DNA from: Streptomyces sp. NBC_00353
GTDB taxonomy: Bacteria > Actinomycetota > Actinomycetes > Streptomycetales > Streptomycetaceae
Assembly (NCBI RefSeq): GCF_036108815.1
Contig: NZ_CP107985.1
Coordinates: 5,704,001 to 5,768,000 of the forward strand
Length of the DNA stretch: 64,000 bases
Reading direction: 5' to 3'
The notes under the pieces were generated by a model. It saw nothing but the letters and a program-made list of their open reading frames with translations. It was not told where the DNA came from and made no database searches. Every line of letters begins with the position of its first letter. Within the stretch, counting starts at the first letter, position 1. Below are positions 24,718 through 32,872 of the stretch, in pieces. The translations under genes and the position numbers were made by a program.

Positions 24718-24791
24718 GCCGCCTTAGCTCAGTTGGCCAGAGCAACGCACTCGTAATGCGTAGGTCTCGGGTTCGAATCCCGAAGGCGGCT
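24718..24791 (+). tRNA. tRNA-Thr (anticodon CGU)
   Basis: 74-nt cloverleaf. The acceptor stem GCCGCCT (24718-24724) pairs with AGGCGGC (24784-24790), the discriminator is T, the D-loop contains AGCTCAGTTGG, the anticodon stem is ACGCA/TGCGT with loop CTCGTAA (anticodon CGT, reads ACG), and the T-arm is CTCGGGTTCGAATCCCGAG-like. CCA is not encoded. Confidence 0.95.
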
Positions 24792-24796
24792 CAGAG

Positions 24797-24842
24797 AAAC
24801 CCCAGGACTCACTCGCCGTGACCTGGGGTTTTTCCTTTTTTT
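24797..24842 (+). terminator. tRNA-Thr terminator
   Basis: AAACCCCAGG (24797-24806) pairs with CCTGGGGTTT (24822-24831) across a 15-nt loop, followed by a long T-rich tract to 24842. Confidence 0.9.
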
Positions 24843-25274
24843 GGGCTCGGCGTCGACGTCCGGCTCGCTTGTGGCCGCCGCAAGGCGGACAACAGCGACT
24901 GATTCTTACCCGCTTCTTCTCTTGACTACGGACAAATAAGGAGGAAGCTAGCTAATACACCAGGCAACCGGTGAGAGCCGCACCGCCGATGAAGACGTTC
25001 ATCGACCCGAGTGACACCCACCTCGGCCACTGGCTAGGCTCCCGGTAGAGCTACGTATCGGCATCGGAGTCGTCAGCGACGACTGACGCTTACGCACCGA
25101 TATGGGGCACCGGGGGCCACCGTTTGTGCGGTCCGGATCCCTGGCAGCCCCCAGAACTCGAGCAACCCCAGAACCCACGCGCCGTGATCCGGGGCTTTTT
25201 CATGCCCGGGGTCGGCCGCCGGGATCGCGATGGTCTCCGCGCCGGCGGCGGGCCCGGCTCGTGCGTCGAGGGGC
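24843..25274. other. Gene-free island-scar candidate next to tRNA-Thr
   Basis: No supported gene in 432 bp. The segment 24890-24980 is AT-richer than anything nearby (TTCTTCTCTTGACTACGGACAAATAAGGAGG). A 19-codon frame at 24988-25047 (MKTFIDPSDTHLGHWLGSR) follows but has no family. A 7-bp hairpin AGTCGTC-AGC-GACGACT lies at 25068-25084. At 25141-25200 there is a decayed copy of the tRNA-Thr 3' flank: ATCCC..GGC..CAGA, then CCCCAGAACCCACGCGCCGTGATCCGGGG and CTTTTT, matching the genuine terminator (CCCCAGGACTCACTCGCCGTGACCTGGGG, TTTTT). Confidence 0.55.
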
Positions 25275-25955
25275 TCACCCGGCCAGTTCGCTGATCAGGT
25301 CCGCGGCTTCGTCGATGAGGGCCAGTTCGTCCGGGCTCAGGTTCGAGTCCGTCGCGCGGCGCCGCTTGGCCTGGGCGAGGTGGGGAGCGGGGACGCCTCC
25401 CTGGTCGGCGAGGTGCGGGAGCAGGGCCCTGAGCAGAGAGCGGGCGCCCGCTGCCGACGGCGATGCGGGGTCCACCGCCACCTGGGCCAGGATCAGCGAC
25501 GACATGGCCCGGTCCAGGGCCGGCGGGCCTTCCGCGGTGGTCCGCCAGTCGATCACCACCGGGCCGTCGGGCGTCAGCATCACATTGTCCGGGTGCAGGT
25601 CGAGGTGGAGGATCCGGTCCTCCGGGTCCTGGGAGACCCTGGCCGGGATCGTGTGCAGGTCGGTGAGGAGGCCGGCGATCATGGCGCCGGCCTCGTCCTC
25701 GGCGAGCGCACCGGAGAGCAGCGACTCCAGCATCGTCGGGCCGGTCAGACGTTGCAGCACCAGGTCGGAGGAGGTGGCGGTGGCCGGGCTCGGGCCGAGG
25801 CGGGGGACGGGGTAGCCGCACGCCGAGAGGTAGGACATGACGGCGAGTTCCGGTGTGGCATCGCTGCTGTCGCGGTACCGGCGCAGGACCCAGGCCTCGT
25901 CGATCGCGTACACGTCGGCAGATCGTCCCGTACCCAGCAGTTGGCCTATTCGCAT
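25275..25955 (-). CDS. Aminoglycoside phosphotransferase/kinase-family protein
   Basis: 226 aa, kinase-like fold. The catalytic loop is HLDLHPDNVML (the HxDxxxxN of APH enzymes) and the metal-binding motif is VIDWRTT in place of DFG. The N-terminal glycine-rich region GQLLGTGRSADVYAI acts as the nucleotide loop. Family members phosphorylate small molecules such as aminoglycosides, choline or sugars; the substrate here is not predictable. The C-terminus is Asp/Leu helical. The gene is leaderless by sequence: TAGGTT lies 6 nt before its ATG (see 25962-25967). Confidence 0.75.
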   Translation of the reverse strand: MRIGQLLGTGRSADVYAIDEAWVLRRYRDSSDATPELAVMSYLSACGYPVPRLGPSPATATSSDLVLQRLTGPTMLESLLSGALAEDEAGAMIAGLLTDLHTIPARVSQDPEDRILHLDLHPDNVMLTPDGPVVIDWRTTAEGPPALDRAMSSLILAQVAVDPASPSAAGARSLLRALLPHLADQGGVPAPHLAQAKRRRATDSNLSPDELALIDEAADLISELAG

Positions 25956-25961
25956 GAGGGG

Positions 25962-25967
25962 AACCTA
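25962..25967 (-). promoter_or_regulatory. -10 box of a probable leaderless promoter
   Basis: On the minus strand TAGGTT lies 6 nt before the ATG at 25955. Confidence 0.55.
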
Positions 25968-26054
25968 CTGGTGCGGTCCTCGGCCGGGGAGATCTCCCAC
26001 GCATATCGGAGGGGCCCATGACGCGAAGCGAGGAGCGGCCGGGATCTCCTGAAG

Positions 26055-26252
26055 GTGTCGTGCGCGTGGCTGCGGTGTCGGCAATTCCCCCTGGCCGCCG
26101 CGACCGGCGTGGCCGTCGGCGTGGCAGCCGGCGCGCTTGTGCTTGCCGGGCTGACCTCCGGCATCACGTCCGCCGACCTCGCCGTCCCTCGTCCTCCATG
26201 GCCCGGTGCCGGGACGAAAGCGTTCCCGGTCCGGGCTTTTTCCGCGGAGTAG
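26055..26252 (+). CDS. Possible small membrane protein (doubtful)
   Basis: A 65-codon frame from GTG 26055 with one Ala/Gly/Val hydrophobic segment (FPLAAATGVAVGVAAGALVLAGLTSG). It has no good ribosome binding site, and its 3' end runs through the intrinsic terminator at 26201-26241, so it may be non-coding or a short transcript's ORF that ends at the hairpin. No family is recognised. The surrounding 398-bp gap (25956-26353) shows no other gene. Confidence 0.25.
   Translation: MSCAWLRCRQFPLAAATGVAVGVAAGALVLAGLTSGITSADLAVPRPPWPGAGTKAFPVRAFSAE
26201..26241 (+). terminator. Intrinsic terminator in the gap before 26354
   Basis: The interrupted stem GCCCGG-t-gCCGGGA pairs with TTCCCGG-t-CCGGGC (26201-26236) and is followed by TTTTT. 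It implies a plus-strand transcript that starts between 25956 and about 26150. Confidence 0.7.
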
Positions 26253-26353
26253 CCTGGGAATGTCGAGAACGATCCGTACGCCGGTTCGTCGGTCTGCGTC
26301 GTTCCCGGCGCTTCTTTTCTTTCGGCCTGCGCGTTCGAAGGGGGCCGTCTCTT

Positions 26354-26629
26354 ATGGACACCTTGATCATGGCGGCGGTCGTCGTGGCGATGATCGCGCT
26401 GACCGTGTTCTTGATTCATCTGCTCAATTCGCGGCACCGGCATCAGCATCTGCGAGCGGTGCATTACGACCACGGTCTGGCCGGGTTCGGCGGGTTCGGG
26501 GGGCCGGGCTCGGGCACCGGGCGTGTCGTTCCGCCGGTGGAGACCGTGCAGCCCACGCAGTCCTTGCGGAAGGGAGAGCCCCGGGCGGCCGATCGGCCCG
26601 GTGAGTCCGGTTCCGGTTCCGGGGAGTGA
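26354..26629 (+). CDS. Small single-pass membrane protein
   Basis: 91 aa from ATG 26354, with AAGGGGG 9 nt upstream. An N-terminal hydrophobic helix (TLIMAAVVVAMIALTVFLIHLL) is followed by a His/Arg patch (NSRHRHQHLRAVHYDHG), a Gly/Phe run (GFGGFGGPGSG) and a polar disordered tail ending SGSGSGE. The family is not recognised. It converges on the polymerase gene with a 16-bp gap. Confidence 0.65.
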   Translation: MDTLIMAAVVVAMIALTVFLIHLLNSRHRHQHLRAVHYDHGLAGFGGFGGPGSGTGRVVPPVETVQPTQSLRKGEPRAADRPGESGSGSGE

Positions 26630-26645
26630 CCTCTCCTGATCGGCC

Positions 26646-28340
26646 CTACTTGGCGTCGGAGTAGCGTTCCACGACCGCCGTCGTGAAAGGGAAACGCACC
26701 GGTGTCTCGCCGAAGGCGGTCCGCCCGGCCCGTTCCCCGGCCGCCCGGATCGCCTCCACCACCGCGTCCGCCTCTTCCTGGGGGCAGTGCACCATCACCT
26801 CGTCGTGCTGGAAGAAGACCAGCTCGGCCCGGAGACCGGCGGCCGTCAGGGACTGGCGCAGCGCGGCCAGGAACAGCAGTGCCCAGTCCGCGGCACTGCC
26901 CTGCACCACGAAGTTGCGGGTGAAGCGGCCCCGCGCGCGGGCGTTCGACGAGGCGTAGCCCGGGGTGAAGCCGCCGTCGCCGGACGACTGCTCGTCGCTC
27001 TCCTGCGGGATACCCGCCTCGTCGTCGTCCCCGCTTCCGGCGGCCGGCGGGCTGGTTCTGCCCAGCCACGTCCGTACGAGACGCCCCTCCTCGCCCTCCT
27101 TCGCCGCGTCGTCGACATACGCCACGGCCAGCGGGAACCGGCGCCGCAGCGCCGCCAGATTCTTCAGGCCGTCGCCCGACGTCTGGCCGTAGATCGCACC
27201 CAGCAGCGCGAGCTTGGCATGCTCGCGGTCGCCGTGGAACGCGCGGTCCGACAGTGCCGTGTAGAGGTCGCCGTCGTGGCCCGCCACCTCCATCAGGCCG
27301 TGGTCGCGGGAGATCGCGGCCAGGACCCTCGGCTCCATCTGATCGGCGTCCGCGACGACCAGCCGCCAGCCGTCGTCGGCGACGACCGCCTGCCGGATCA
27401 CCTTGGGGATCTGCAGCGCCCCGCCGCCGTTGGTCGTCCAGCGGCCGCTGACCGTGCCGCCCGGCTGGTACTCGGGGCGGAACCGGCCGTCCCGCACCCA
27501 GTCCTGGAGCCAGCTCCAGCCGTGCGCCGTCCAGATCCGGTACAGCTTCTTGTACTGGATCAGTGGCTCGACCGCCGGATGGTCCAGCTCCTCCAGCTCC
27601 CAGCGGCGCGTCGACTTCACCTTGATGCCGGCCTGCGCGAACGCCTTCACCACGTCGGCGGGGAGGTCCGGGCGGACACGGCGGCCGAACGCCGCCGACA
27701 CCTCGTCGGCCAGCTCGGCCAGTCTGCGGGGTTCGCCGCCGCCGGCGTAACGGTCGCCCAGCAGGTCGTGCAGCACTTCCCGGTGCACGTCGGCCCGCCA
27801 GGGCAGGCCGGCCCGGTTCATCTCCGCGGCGACCAGCATGCCGGCCGACTCGGCGGCCGTCAGCAGGCGCATCCTGCCGGGGTGCGCGGTGGCGTCGTGG
27901 CGGCGCAACTGTTCCGCGTAGACCTGGAGGAGCGCCTCGAACGGGATGTCCGTGCCGGACGGCGGCTCGAAAAGGGAGGACTGCGAGCCGGGTTCGGCGG
28001 ACCGGGACGGGGGATCCGGAGGCACGGGGGCGTTACGGAGGCGGGCATGGGCGGCCGCGGCGGAGCGCGGCTCGCCCAGCCGTCCCTCGTGTGCGAGGAG
28101 GAGTGACTCGGCGACCTCGATGTCGTAGCAGCGGCTCACCCGTACGCCCGCTGCGAGCAGGCGTGGGTAGATCTCGGCGGTCGACCGCCACACCCAGCGG
28201 GTGACGTCCGGGCGGGAGCGGACGGCCTCCACCAGGTCGGGCTCGGTGTGGAACGGGGCCGCGGGCAGGCCCGTGGGGGCCAGCGGGGCGAGGTGGGCTC
28301 CGCCGGTCTCTGTGGCGGTCAGAGCCCAGCGCTCGGTCAT
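26646..28340 (-). CDS. Family A DNA polymerase with degenerate 3'-5' exonuclease domain (PolA-like)
   Basis: 564 aa from ATG 28340. The polymerase palm and fingers are complete: motif A DADQMEPRVLA (331-341), motif B KLALLGAIYG (376-385) and motif C HDE (512-514). There is no 5'-3' nuclease domain, and the first 150 residues hold only a short exonuclease-like region. It is the small second family A polymerase of Streptomyces (annotated bifunctional 3'-5' exonuclease/DNA polymerase, from memory), not the replicative PolI. Residues about 429-466, between motifs B and C, form an acidic Gly/Ser/Asp insert. The last residue of motif A is a non-standard EPR rather than ELR. Probably a repair or translesion polymerase. 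Confidence 0.85.
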   Translation of the reverse strand: MTERWALTATETGGAHLAPLAPTGLPAAPFHTEPDLVEAVRSRPDVTRWVWRSTAEIYPRLLAAGVRVSRCYDIEVAESLLLAHEGRLGEPRSAAAAHARLRNAPVPPDPPSRSAEPGSQSSLFEPPSGTDIPFEALLQVYAEQLRRHDATAHPGRMRLLTAAESAGMLVAAEMNRAGLPWRADVHREVLHDLLGDRYAGGGEPRRLAELADEVSAAFGRRVRPDLPADVVKAFAQAGIKVKSTRRWELEELDHPAVEPLIQYKKLYRIWTAHGWSWLQDWVRDGRFRPEYQPGGTVSGRWTTNGGGALQIPKVIRQAVVADDGWRLVVADADQMEPRVLAAISRDHGLMEVAGHDGDLYTALSDRAFHGDREHAKLALLGAIYGQTSGDGLKNLAALRRRFPLAVAYVDDAAKEGEEGRLVRTWLGRTSPPAAGSGDDDEAGIPQESDEQSSGDGGFTPGYASSNARARGRFTRNFVVQGSAADWALLFLAALRQSLTAAGLRAELVFFQHDEVMVHCPQEEADAVVEAIRAAGERAGRTAFGETPVRFPFTTAVVERYSDAK

Positions 28341-28403
28341 GGGTTTGAGTTTGGCAGGTGGGACTGACAGTGGGGGTGGGGCCGTGCGGGGCGGCTGCGC
28401 GGT

Positions 28404-28477
28404 CCCACCCCGCCTCTTCCCGAAATCCGGGGGATCTGCCCCCACCTGCCCCAGTCCTCAATCGCCTGACGGGCCGA
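28404..28477 (+). repeat. Streptomyces-type intergenic repeat, copy B
   Basis: Blocks in order: CCCACCCCGCCTCTTCCCGAAATCCGGGG, then CTGCCCCCACCTGCCCCAG, TCCTCAATCGCCTGACGGG. They parallel the minus-strand copy at 18271-18330. It fills the 156-bp gap between the polymerase and permease genes. Confidence 0.6.
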
Positions 28478-28496
28478 GGGGGTGGGGAGCGGCGGT

Positions 28497-30650
28497 TCAC
28501 CCGTGTCGAACGGCCTTCGGCGCCATGGCCGCCGCCACCGCGACCACTGCACACGCCCCGGCCGCACCCCCCACCACCGGCCACTGGACCGCCACCGTGA
28601 CCGGCGCGGACAGCGTGGCCAGCGCGGCGCCGAGTCCGGCCAGATTCACCGCGGTCACGGCCATGCCGAGCACCGCGCCGAGTCCCACGGCGAACAGCGT
28701 CTCCCCGGCGACGACCCCGAGCACCTGTGGCCGGGTGGCCCCGGCCAGTCGCAGTGCGTTCAGCTCCGCGGACCGCACGGACCCGGCCATCAGCAGGGTG
28801 TTGGCGAGCGCGAGCGCCGTGTACACGAGCGCGATGCCCAGCACCACGATCAGGCCGAGCCGCGTCTGCGGGCTCGTGCGCGGATGGGTCGCGGCCAGCC
28901 ACTGATCCGTCGACCGCACCGTCCTCCCGGTGCCCTGCAGGACGGCCGTGACCGCCGCCCTGTCCGCGCCGGGGGCGAGGCGTACGTCGATCCGGTCCAC
29001 CGGAGCCGTCGGCGCGTTCGCCGCCGTGACGTACACCCCATTGTTCCCCGTCCCGATGGCCAGTACCGCCGCGATCCGCAGTGACACCGGCCGCCCGTCG
29101 CCGAGCCACACCCGTACCGTCGCGCCGACCGCGCGCTGCTCCCACTCCTCGTTCACGACGATCGAGCGGTCGTCGAGATCGCGCAGGTCGCCCGCCACCA
29201 CCGGCAGCCGCTCGACGGCCGCCAGAGTCCTCGCGTCGTCGACCGCCCGCGCCTGCGATCTGATGACGGCGGTGCCCTCCTCCCGTACGAAGACCGCGGT
29301 CGACGCCGAAGCGGACAGCATCGCCCCGGGAACCGGCCGCGCCTTCAAGTCCTCCAAGCCCTTCAGGTGCTCGCCCGTCACGACCAGATCGGCCCGGGTG
29401 TGTTCGCGCGCCTCGGCAGCCTTCGCCTGCGACACCGTCGTCGCGGCGCCCAGCACCGAACCGGCCAGCGCCACCGTGATCAGTACAGGAGCGGCCACCG
29501 CGGCGGTGCGGCGCAGGGACGCTGCCGTATTCGCCCGTACGAGCATCCCTGTTGCCCCGGGAAGACGGAGCAGCCGGGTCAACGGGCGTACGAGCAGCGG
29601 CGCGAGCAGGGCCGCGGCCGTGATCAGCACCATCGGCTGGGTGGTGTACGTCTTCCGTTTCAGCAGCCCGGACGCGTCCGTGACCAGCGATTTCGTCATC
29701 AGGAACGCGGCGCCGGCGAGCAGCGCGAAACCCAGCAACCGGCGTACGGGCGGCAGGACGCCCATATCGACGTCGGCCTCGCGCAACGCCTCGGCCGGGC
29801 CGGTTCTGCCCGCTCGTCGCGACGCCGCCCATACGCCCGCCAGCGCCACGGCCGGGCCGGTCCAGAAGGCCACGTGCAGCGGCCAGGCCACGGGGCGGAT
29901 GGTGAACCAGGAGGGTGCCGCCTCGCCGTCGACCAGCAGTTGCGCGAGATGCGGTGCGCCCCAGTGGCCCAGCGCGCACCCGGCCGCCGAGGCGAGCGTG
30001 CCGACCACGGCCGCCTCCGTCAGCAGCAGCCGCCGCAGCTGGCCGGGGGTGGCGCCCGCCGTGCGCAGCAGGCCGAACTCGCGGCGGCGCAGTGCCACCG
30101 TGAACGCGAACGTCGATGCGACGACGAAGACCGAGACGAATGCGGTGATGCCGCCCGCCGTGCCGAGCAGGGCGTTCACGGTCAGCAGCGCCTCGGCGTC
30201 CCGCTCCGTCGCAGGGTCGGCGCGGCGGCGGTCGTCGCCGGTGAGGACCTGGGCGCGGTCGCCGACGACGCGGCGTACCTCGGAGACGGGGGCGTCCACG
30301 CCGACGGCGTCCGGGCCGCCGCTGCCGGTTGCCTGCCCGGCCAGGGTCACCGGGCCGAGCGCCCGAAGGTCGTCCAGGAGTTCGTTGTCCACAGGCTGTG
30401 GATGAGCCAGTCGCCGCGTGACCTGCGCGGTGGACGCTCCGCGTCGCACCGGCACGGTCAGCGTGTCGGTGCCCATCACCACCACCCGGGAGGCGGCGAA
30501 CCGTTGGGGCTCACGGTCGGGGGCGTCGAACGTCGAGGCCAGTCCCAGCCCCATCGTCGCGATCAGCCCGACGCCGAGCGCGAGGGCGACGAACGTGCCG
30601 ATGAGGGCGGTCCAGCGGGTCCGCAGCGCGGCCAGGGCGACGGTCAGCAC
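28497..30650 (-). CDS. FtsX/MacB-type ABC transporter permease
   Basis: 717-aa integral membrane protein with two FtsX-like four-helix modules. The N-terminal helix (LIGTFVALALGVGLIATMGLGLA) is followed by an extracytoplasmic domain, a first helix block (about 160-300), a central region, then a second periplasmic-type domain (about 410-570) and the last helix block with TLLMAGSVRSAELNALRLAGATRPQV. Such permeases use ATP for mechanical work on exported or envelope molecules. The start is GTG 30650; it overlaps the stop of its ATPase gene (30644), so the two are translated together. The substrate is unknown; antimicrobial peptide resistance is one option. Confidence 0.85.
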   Translation of the reverse strand: MLTVALAALRTRWTALIGTFVALALGVGLIATMGLGLASTFDAPDREPQRFAASRVVVMGTDTLTVPVRRGASTAQVTRRLAHPQPVDNELLDDLRALGPVTLAGQATGSGGPDAVGVDAPVSEVRRVVGDRAQVLTGDDRRRADPATERDAEALLTVNALLGTAGGITAFVSVFVVASTFAFTVALRRREFGLLRTAGATPGQLRRLLLTEAAVVGTLASAAGCALGHWGAPHLAQLLVDGEAAPSWFTIRPVAWPLHVAFWTGPAVALAGVWAASRRAGRTGPAEALREADVDMGVLPPVRRLLGFALLAGAAFLMTKSLVTDASGLLKRKTYTTQPMVLITAAALLAPLLVRPLTRLLRLPGATGMLVRANTAASLRRTAAVAAPVLITVALAGSVLGAATTVSQAKAAEAREHTRADLVVTGEHLKGLEDLKARPVPGAMLSASASTAVFVREEGTAVIRSQARAVDDARTLAAVERLPVVAGDLRDLDDRSIVVNEEWEQRAVGATVRVWLGDGRPVSLRIAAVLAIGTGNNGVYVTAANAPTAPVDRIDVRLAPGADRAAVTAVLQGTGRTVRSTDQWLAATHPRTSPQTRLGLIVVLGIALVYTALALANTLLMAGSVRSAELNALRLAGATRPQVLGVVAGETLFAVGLGAVLGMAVTAVNLAGLGAALATLSAPVTVAVQWPVVGGAAGACAVVAVAAAMAPKAVRHG

Positions 30651-31459
30651 GACGCCGCCTCCGTGTGAGCGGGAAGGACGGGGGCCGTCCGGCCGGAGAT
30701 CTTCCGCCGGGTGTCTGTTCGTCCTGTCGCCGTCCAGGTCGCGATGCGTTCCGCGGTGAGGCCGGTCAGGTCGTCCGCCACCTGCCCGTCGACCAGGAAG
30801 ACCACCCGGTCCGCATACGCCGCCGCCACCGGATCGTGCGTGACCATCACGATCGTCTGCCGTTCCCGGTCGACGAGTTCGCGCAGCATCACCAGCACCT
30901 GCCGGCTCGTCCCGGTGTCCAGCGCGCCGGTGGGTTCGTCGCCGAAGAGCACCGCGGGCCGGGTGATCAGCGCCCGCGCCAGCGCCACCCGTTGCTGCTG
31001 GCCGCCGGAGAGTTCGGTGGGCCGGTGGTCCGCCCGGTCGGCGAGCCCGACCCGGGCGAGCGAGGCGCGTACGTCGGTACGGGACGGGCGGCGGCCGGCC
31101 AGTCGCAGCGGCAGCGCGACGTTCTGGGCGGCCGTCAGCGAAGGGACCAGGTTGAACGACTGGAAGACGAAGCCGATCCGGTCCCGGCGCAGCAGGGTCA
31201 GTCGGCGCTCACTCAGCCCGGTCAGCTCCGTACCGCCCACCTCGACGGTGCCGGATGTCGGCCGGTCGAGTCCGGCTGCGCAGTGCAGGAGCGTCGATTT
31301 GCCGGAGCCGGACGGTCCCATGACGGCGGTGAACGTGCCGGGGCGGATGGTGAGGTCGATGCCGCGGAGGGCGTCGACGTCTCCGTGGGCGCGTCGTACG
31401 GAGCGGAGCCGCACGGCGTCGGCGGCATCGGTGGGGTCGGTCGCGGGGGCGGAAGTCAT
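30644..31459 (-). CDS. ABC transporter ATP-binding protein (MacB/LolD type)
   Basis: 271 aa from ATG 31459 (MTSAPATDPTDAAD). Walker A GPSGSGKSTLLH, Q-loop VFQSFNLVPSLTA, signature LSGGQQQRVALARAL, Walker B VLFGDEPTGALDTGT and H-loop VTHDPVAAAYADR are all intact and match the LolD/MacB branch. It drives the FtsX-type permease at 28497-30650. The upstream start at 31501 (MVVSGGPCHG) is in frame but has no support. The C-terminal 25 residues are polar. Confidence 0.9.
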   Translation of the reverse strand: MTSAPATDPTDAADAVRLRSVRRAHGDVDALRGIDLTIRPGTFTAVMGPSGSGKSTLLHCAAGLDRPTSGTVEVGGTELTGLSERRLTLLRRDRIGFVFQSFNLVPSLTAAQNVALPLRLAGRRPSRTDVRASLARVGLADRADHRPTELSGGQQQRVALARALITRPAVLFGDEPTGALDTGTSRQVLVMLRELVDRERQTIVMVTHDPVAAAYADRVVFLVDGQVADDLTGLTAERIATWTATGRTDTRRKISGRTAPVLPAHTEAASC

Positions 31460-31553
31460 GGTTTCGATCGAACCGTGGCAGGGCCCGCCGGACACGACCA
31501 CCAGAACCCGTCTCCGGGGTAGGGCCAGGCATACCCCGGAGCCCGGCCCTGCC

Positions 31554-31559
31554 TACCCT
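31554..31559 (+). promoter_or_regulatory. -10 box of a probable leaderless promoter
   Basis: TACCCT lies 6 nt before ATG 31566. Confidence 0.55.
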
Positions 31560-31565
31560 GACCTC

Positions 31566-32732
31566 ATGGAACCGGTGATCGACCAGGCATTCGCGGCAGC
31601 CCTCTACTCGGACGGCGACGCCGCTCTCGACACCGGTGCCTCCCTTCTCGCCGCCGATCCGACGGCGGATGCGGAACTGTTCCGGCGCGGCGAGGAGTTC
31701 GTCCGGCGTGCCTGGGAGCGAGGCTGGCAGCCCGCCGACGTCGTGCGGATCGTCCGCCGCGAACTCGACGAGACGGGGGCCGGCCTCGCCGCCGACCTGA
31801 TCACCACGGAGACCGGACGGTACGAGCAGTTGCCGTCCCGCTGGCGGTCCCAGCTCGCCGAGCTTCCCGCGCCGCCGCCGCGGAACCGGCCCGACCGGTT
31901 CTCGTACGCCTCCGCCCTGCTCGGTCTCTACCGGCTGCTGCTCCGGCTCCCCGCGATCGAACCGGTCGGCCCGCCGCCCGGCGCCCCCGGCCACCGGCTC
32001 CGTCTGCCGCCCGCCCACGACGAACCCCGCATGCTGACCCGGATCCGCGCCCTGCTCGCGAAGGCGGAGGCGACTGGTTTCCCGGAGGAGGCGGAGGCCC
32101 TGACCACCAAGGCGCAGGAGCTGATGGCCCGGCACTCCATCGACGAGGCCCTTCTTGCCGCGCGTACGCACAACAAGGAGGCGCCGGGCGCCTGCCGGAT
32201 CGGGGTCGATGCCCCGTACGAGACGGCGAAGGCGATCCTGCTCGACGCCGTCGCCTCGGCCAACCGCTGCCGCGCGGTGTGGAACAGCGACCTCGGCTTC
32301 TCGACGGTCGTCGGCTTCGAACCGGACCTGGAGGCCGTGGAGTTGCTCTACACCTCCCTGCTGGTCCAGGGCACGGCGGCGATGGCGAAGGCCGAGGCGG
32401 GACAGCGGGCCGGCGGACGCAAGCGGACCAAGACGTTCCGTCAATCCTTCCTGATGGCGTACGTCCAGCGACTGGGCGCTCGTCTCGCGGCCGACACCGC
32501 CCGGGTGACCGCGGCCTCGGTCTCGGAGGAGGGGGCTGCCGCCGGCGATCTGCTCCCGGTTCTTGCGGCGCGGGACGTGGCGGTCACGGACGCCGCGGAC
32601 CGGATGTTCCCGGAGACGACGAGCACCCGGGTGCGCGGAGTGTCCGACGGCGAGGGCTGGGCGCACGGTACGGCCGCCGCCGACCGGGCCCGGATGGGTG
32701 AGCGGAGGCCGGGCATCGACGGTTCCCGGTAG
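31566..32732 (+). CDS. DUF2786 domain protein
   Basis: 388 aa, soluble. The DUF2786 core is DEPRMLTRIRALLAKAEATGFPEEAEALTTKAQELMARHSIDEAL (about residues 152-198), a helical pattern found in phage and actinobacterial proteins. The C-terminal part (about 220-388) includes VGFEPDLEAVELLYTSLLVQ and an Arg/Lys patch (GGRKRTKTFRQSF). The N-terminal 110 residues are Asp/Glu rich and helical. The biochemical role is unknown. The start is ATG 31566, probably leaderless. Confidence 0.75.
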   Translation: MEPVIDQAFAAALYSDGDAALDTGASLLAADPTADAELFRRGEEFVRRAWERGWQPADVVRIVRRELDETGAGLAADLITTETGRYEQLPSRWRSQLAELPAPPPRNRPDRFSYASALLGLYRLLLRLPAIEPVGPPPGAPGHRLRLPPAHDEPRMLTRIRALLAKAEATGFPEEAEALTTKAQELMARHSIDEALLAARTHNKEAPGACRIGVDAPYETAKAILLDAVASANRCRAVWNSDLGFSTVVGFEPDLEAVELLYTSLLVQGTAAMAKAEAGQRAGGRKRTKTFRQSFLMAYVQRLGARLAADTARVTAASVSEEGAAAGDLLPVLAARDVAVTDAADRMFPETTSTRVRGVSDGEGWAHGTAAADRARMGERRPGIDGSR

Positions 32733-32860
32733 AGGTGGGCGCGAACGTGACACCTCGCAGCCGGGTGCCACGTCCGTGAGCGGGGGACGGTGTACCTGCT
32801 CCCGAGGTGGCGTCCGGAGAGTCGCTATGACCGAAAAGTTCCGATGGTGGGCATTCCGGT

Positions 32861-32866
32861 TAGGCT
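32861..32866 (+). promoter_or_regulatory. -10 box of a probable leaderless promoter
   Basis: TAGGCT lies 6 nt before ATG 32873. Confidence 0.55.
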
Positions 32867-32872
32867 CGGGGC

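Noticed and set aside
24988..25047. 19-codon frame downstream of tRNA-Thr
   Set aside because: Short and without a known family; the AGGAGG-like sequence upstream is about 45 nt away, so no start is supported.
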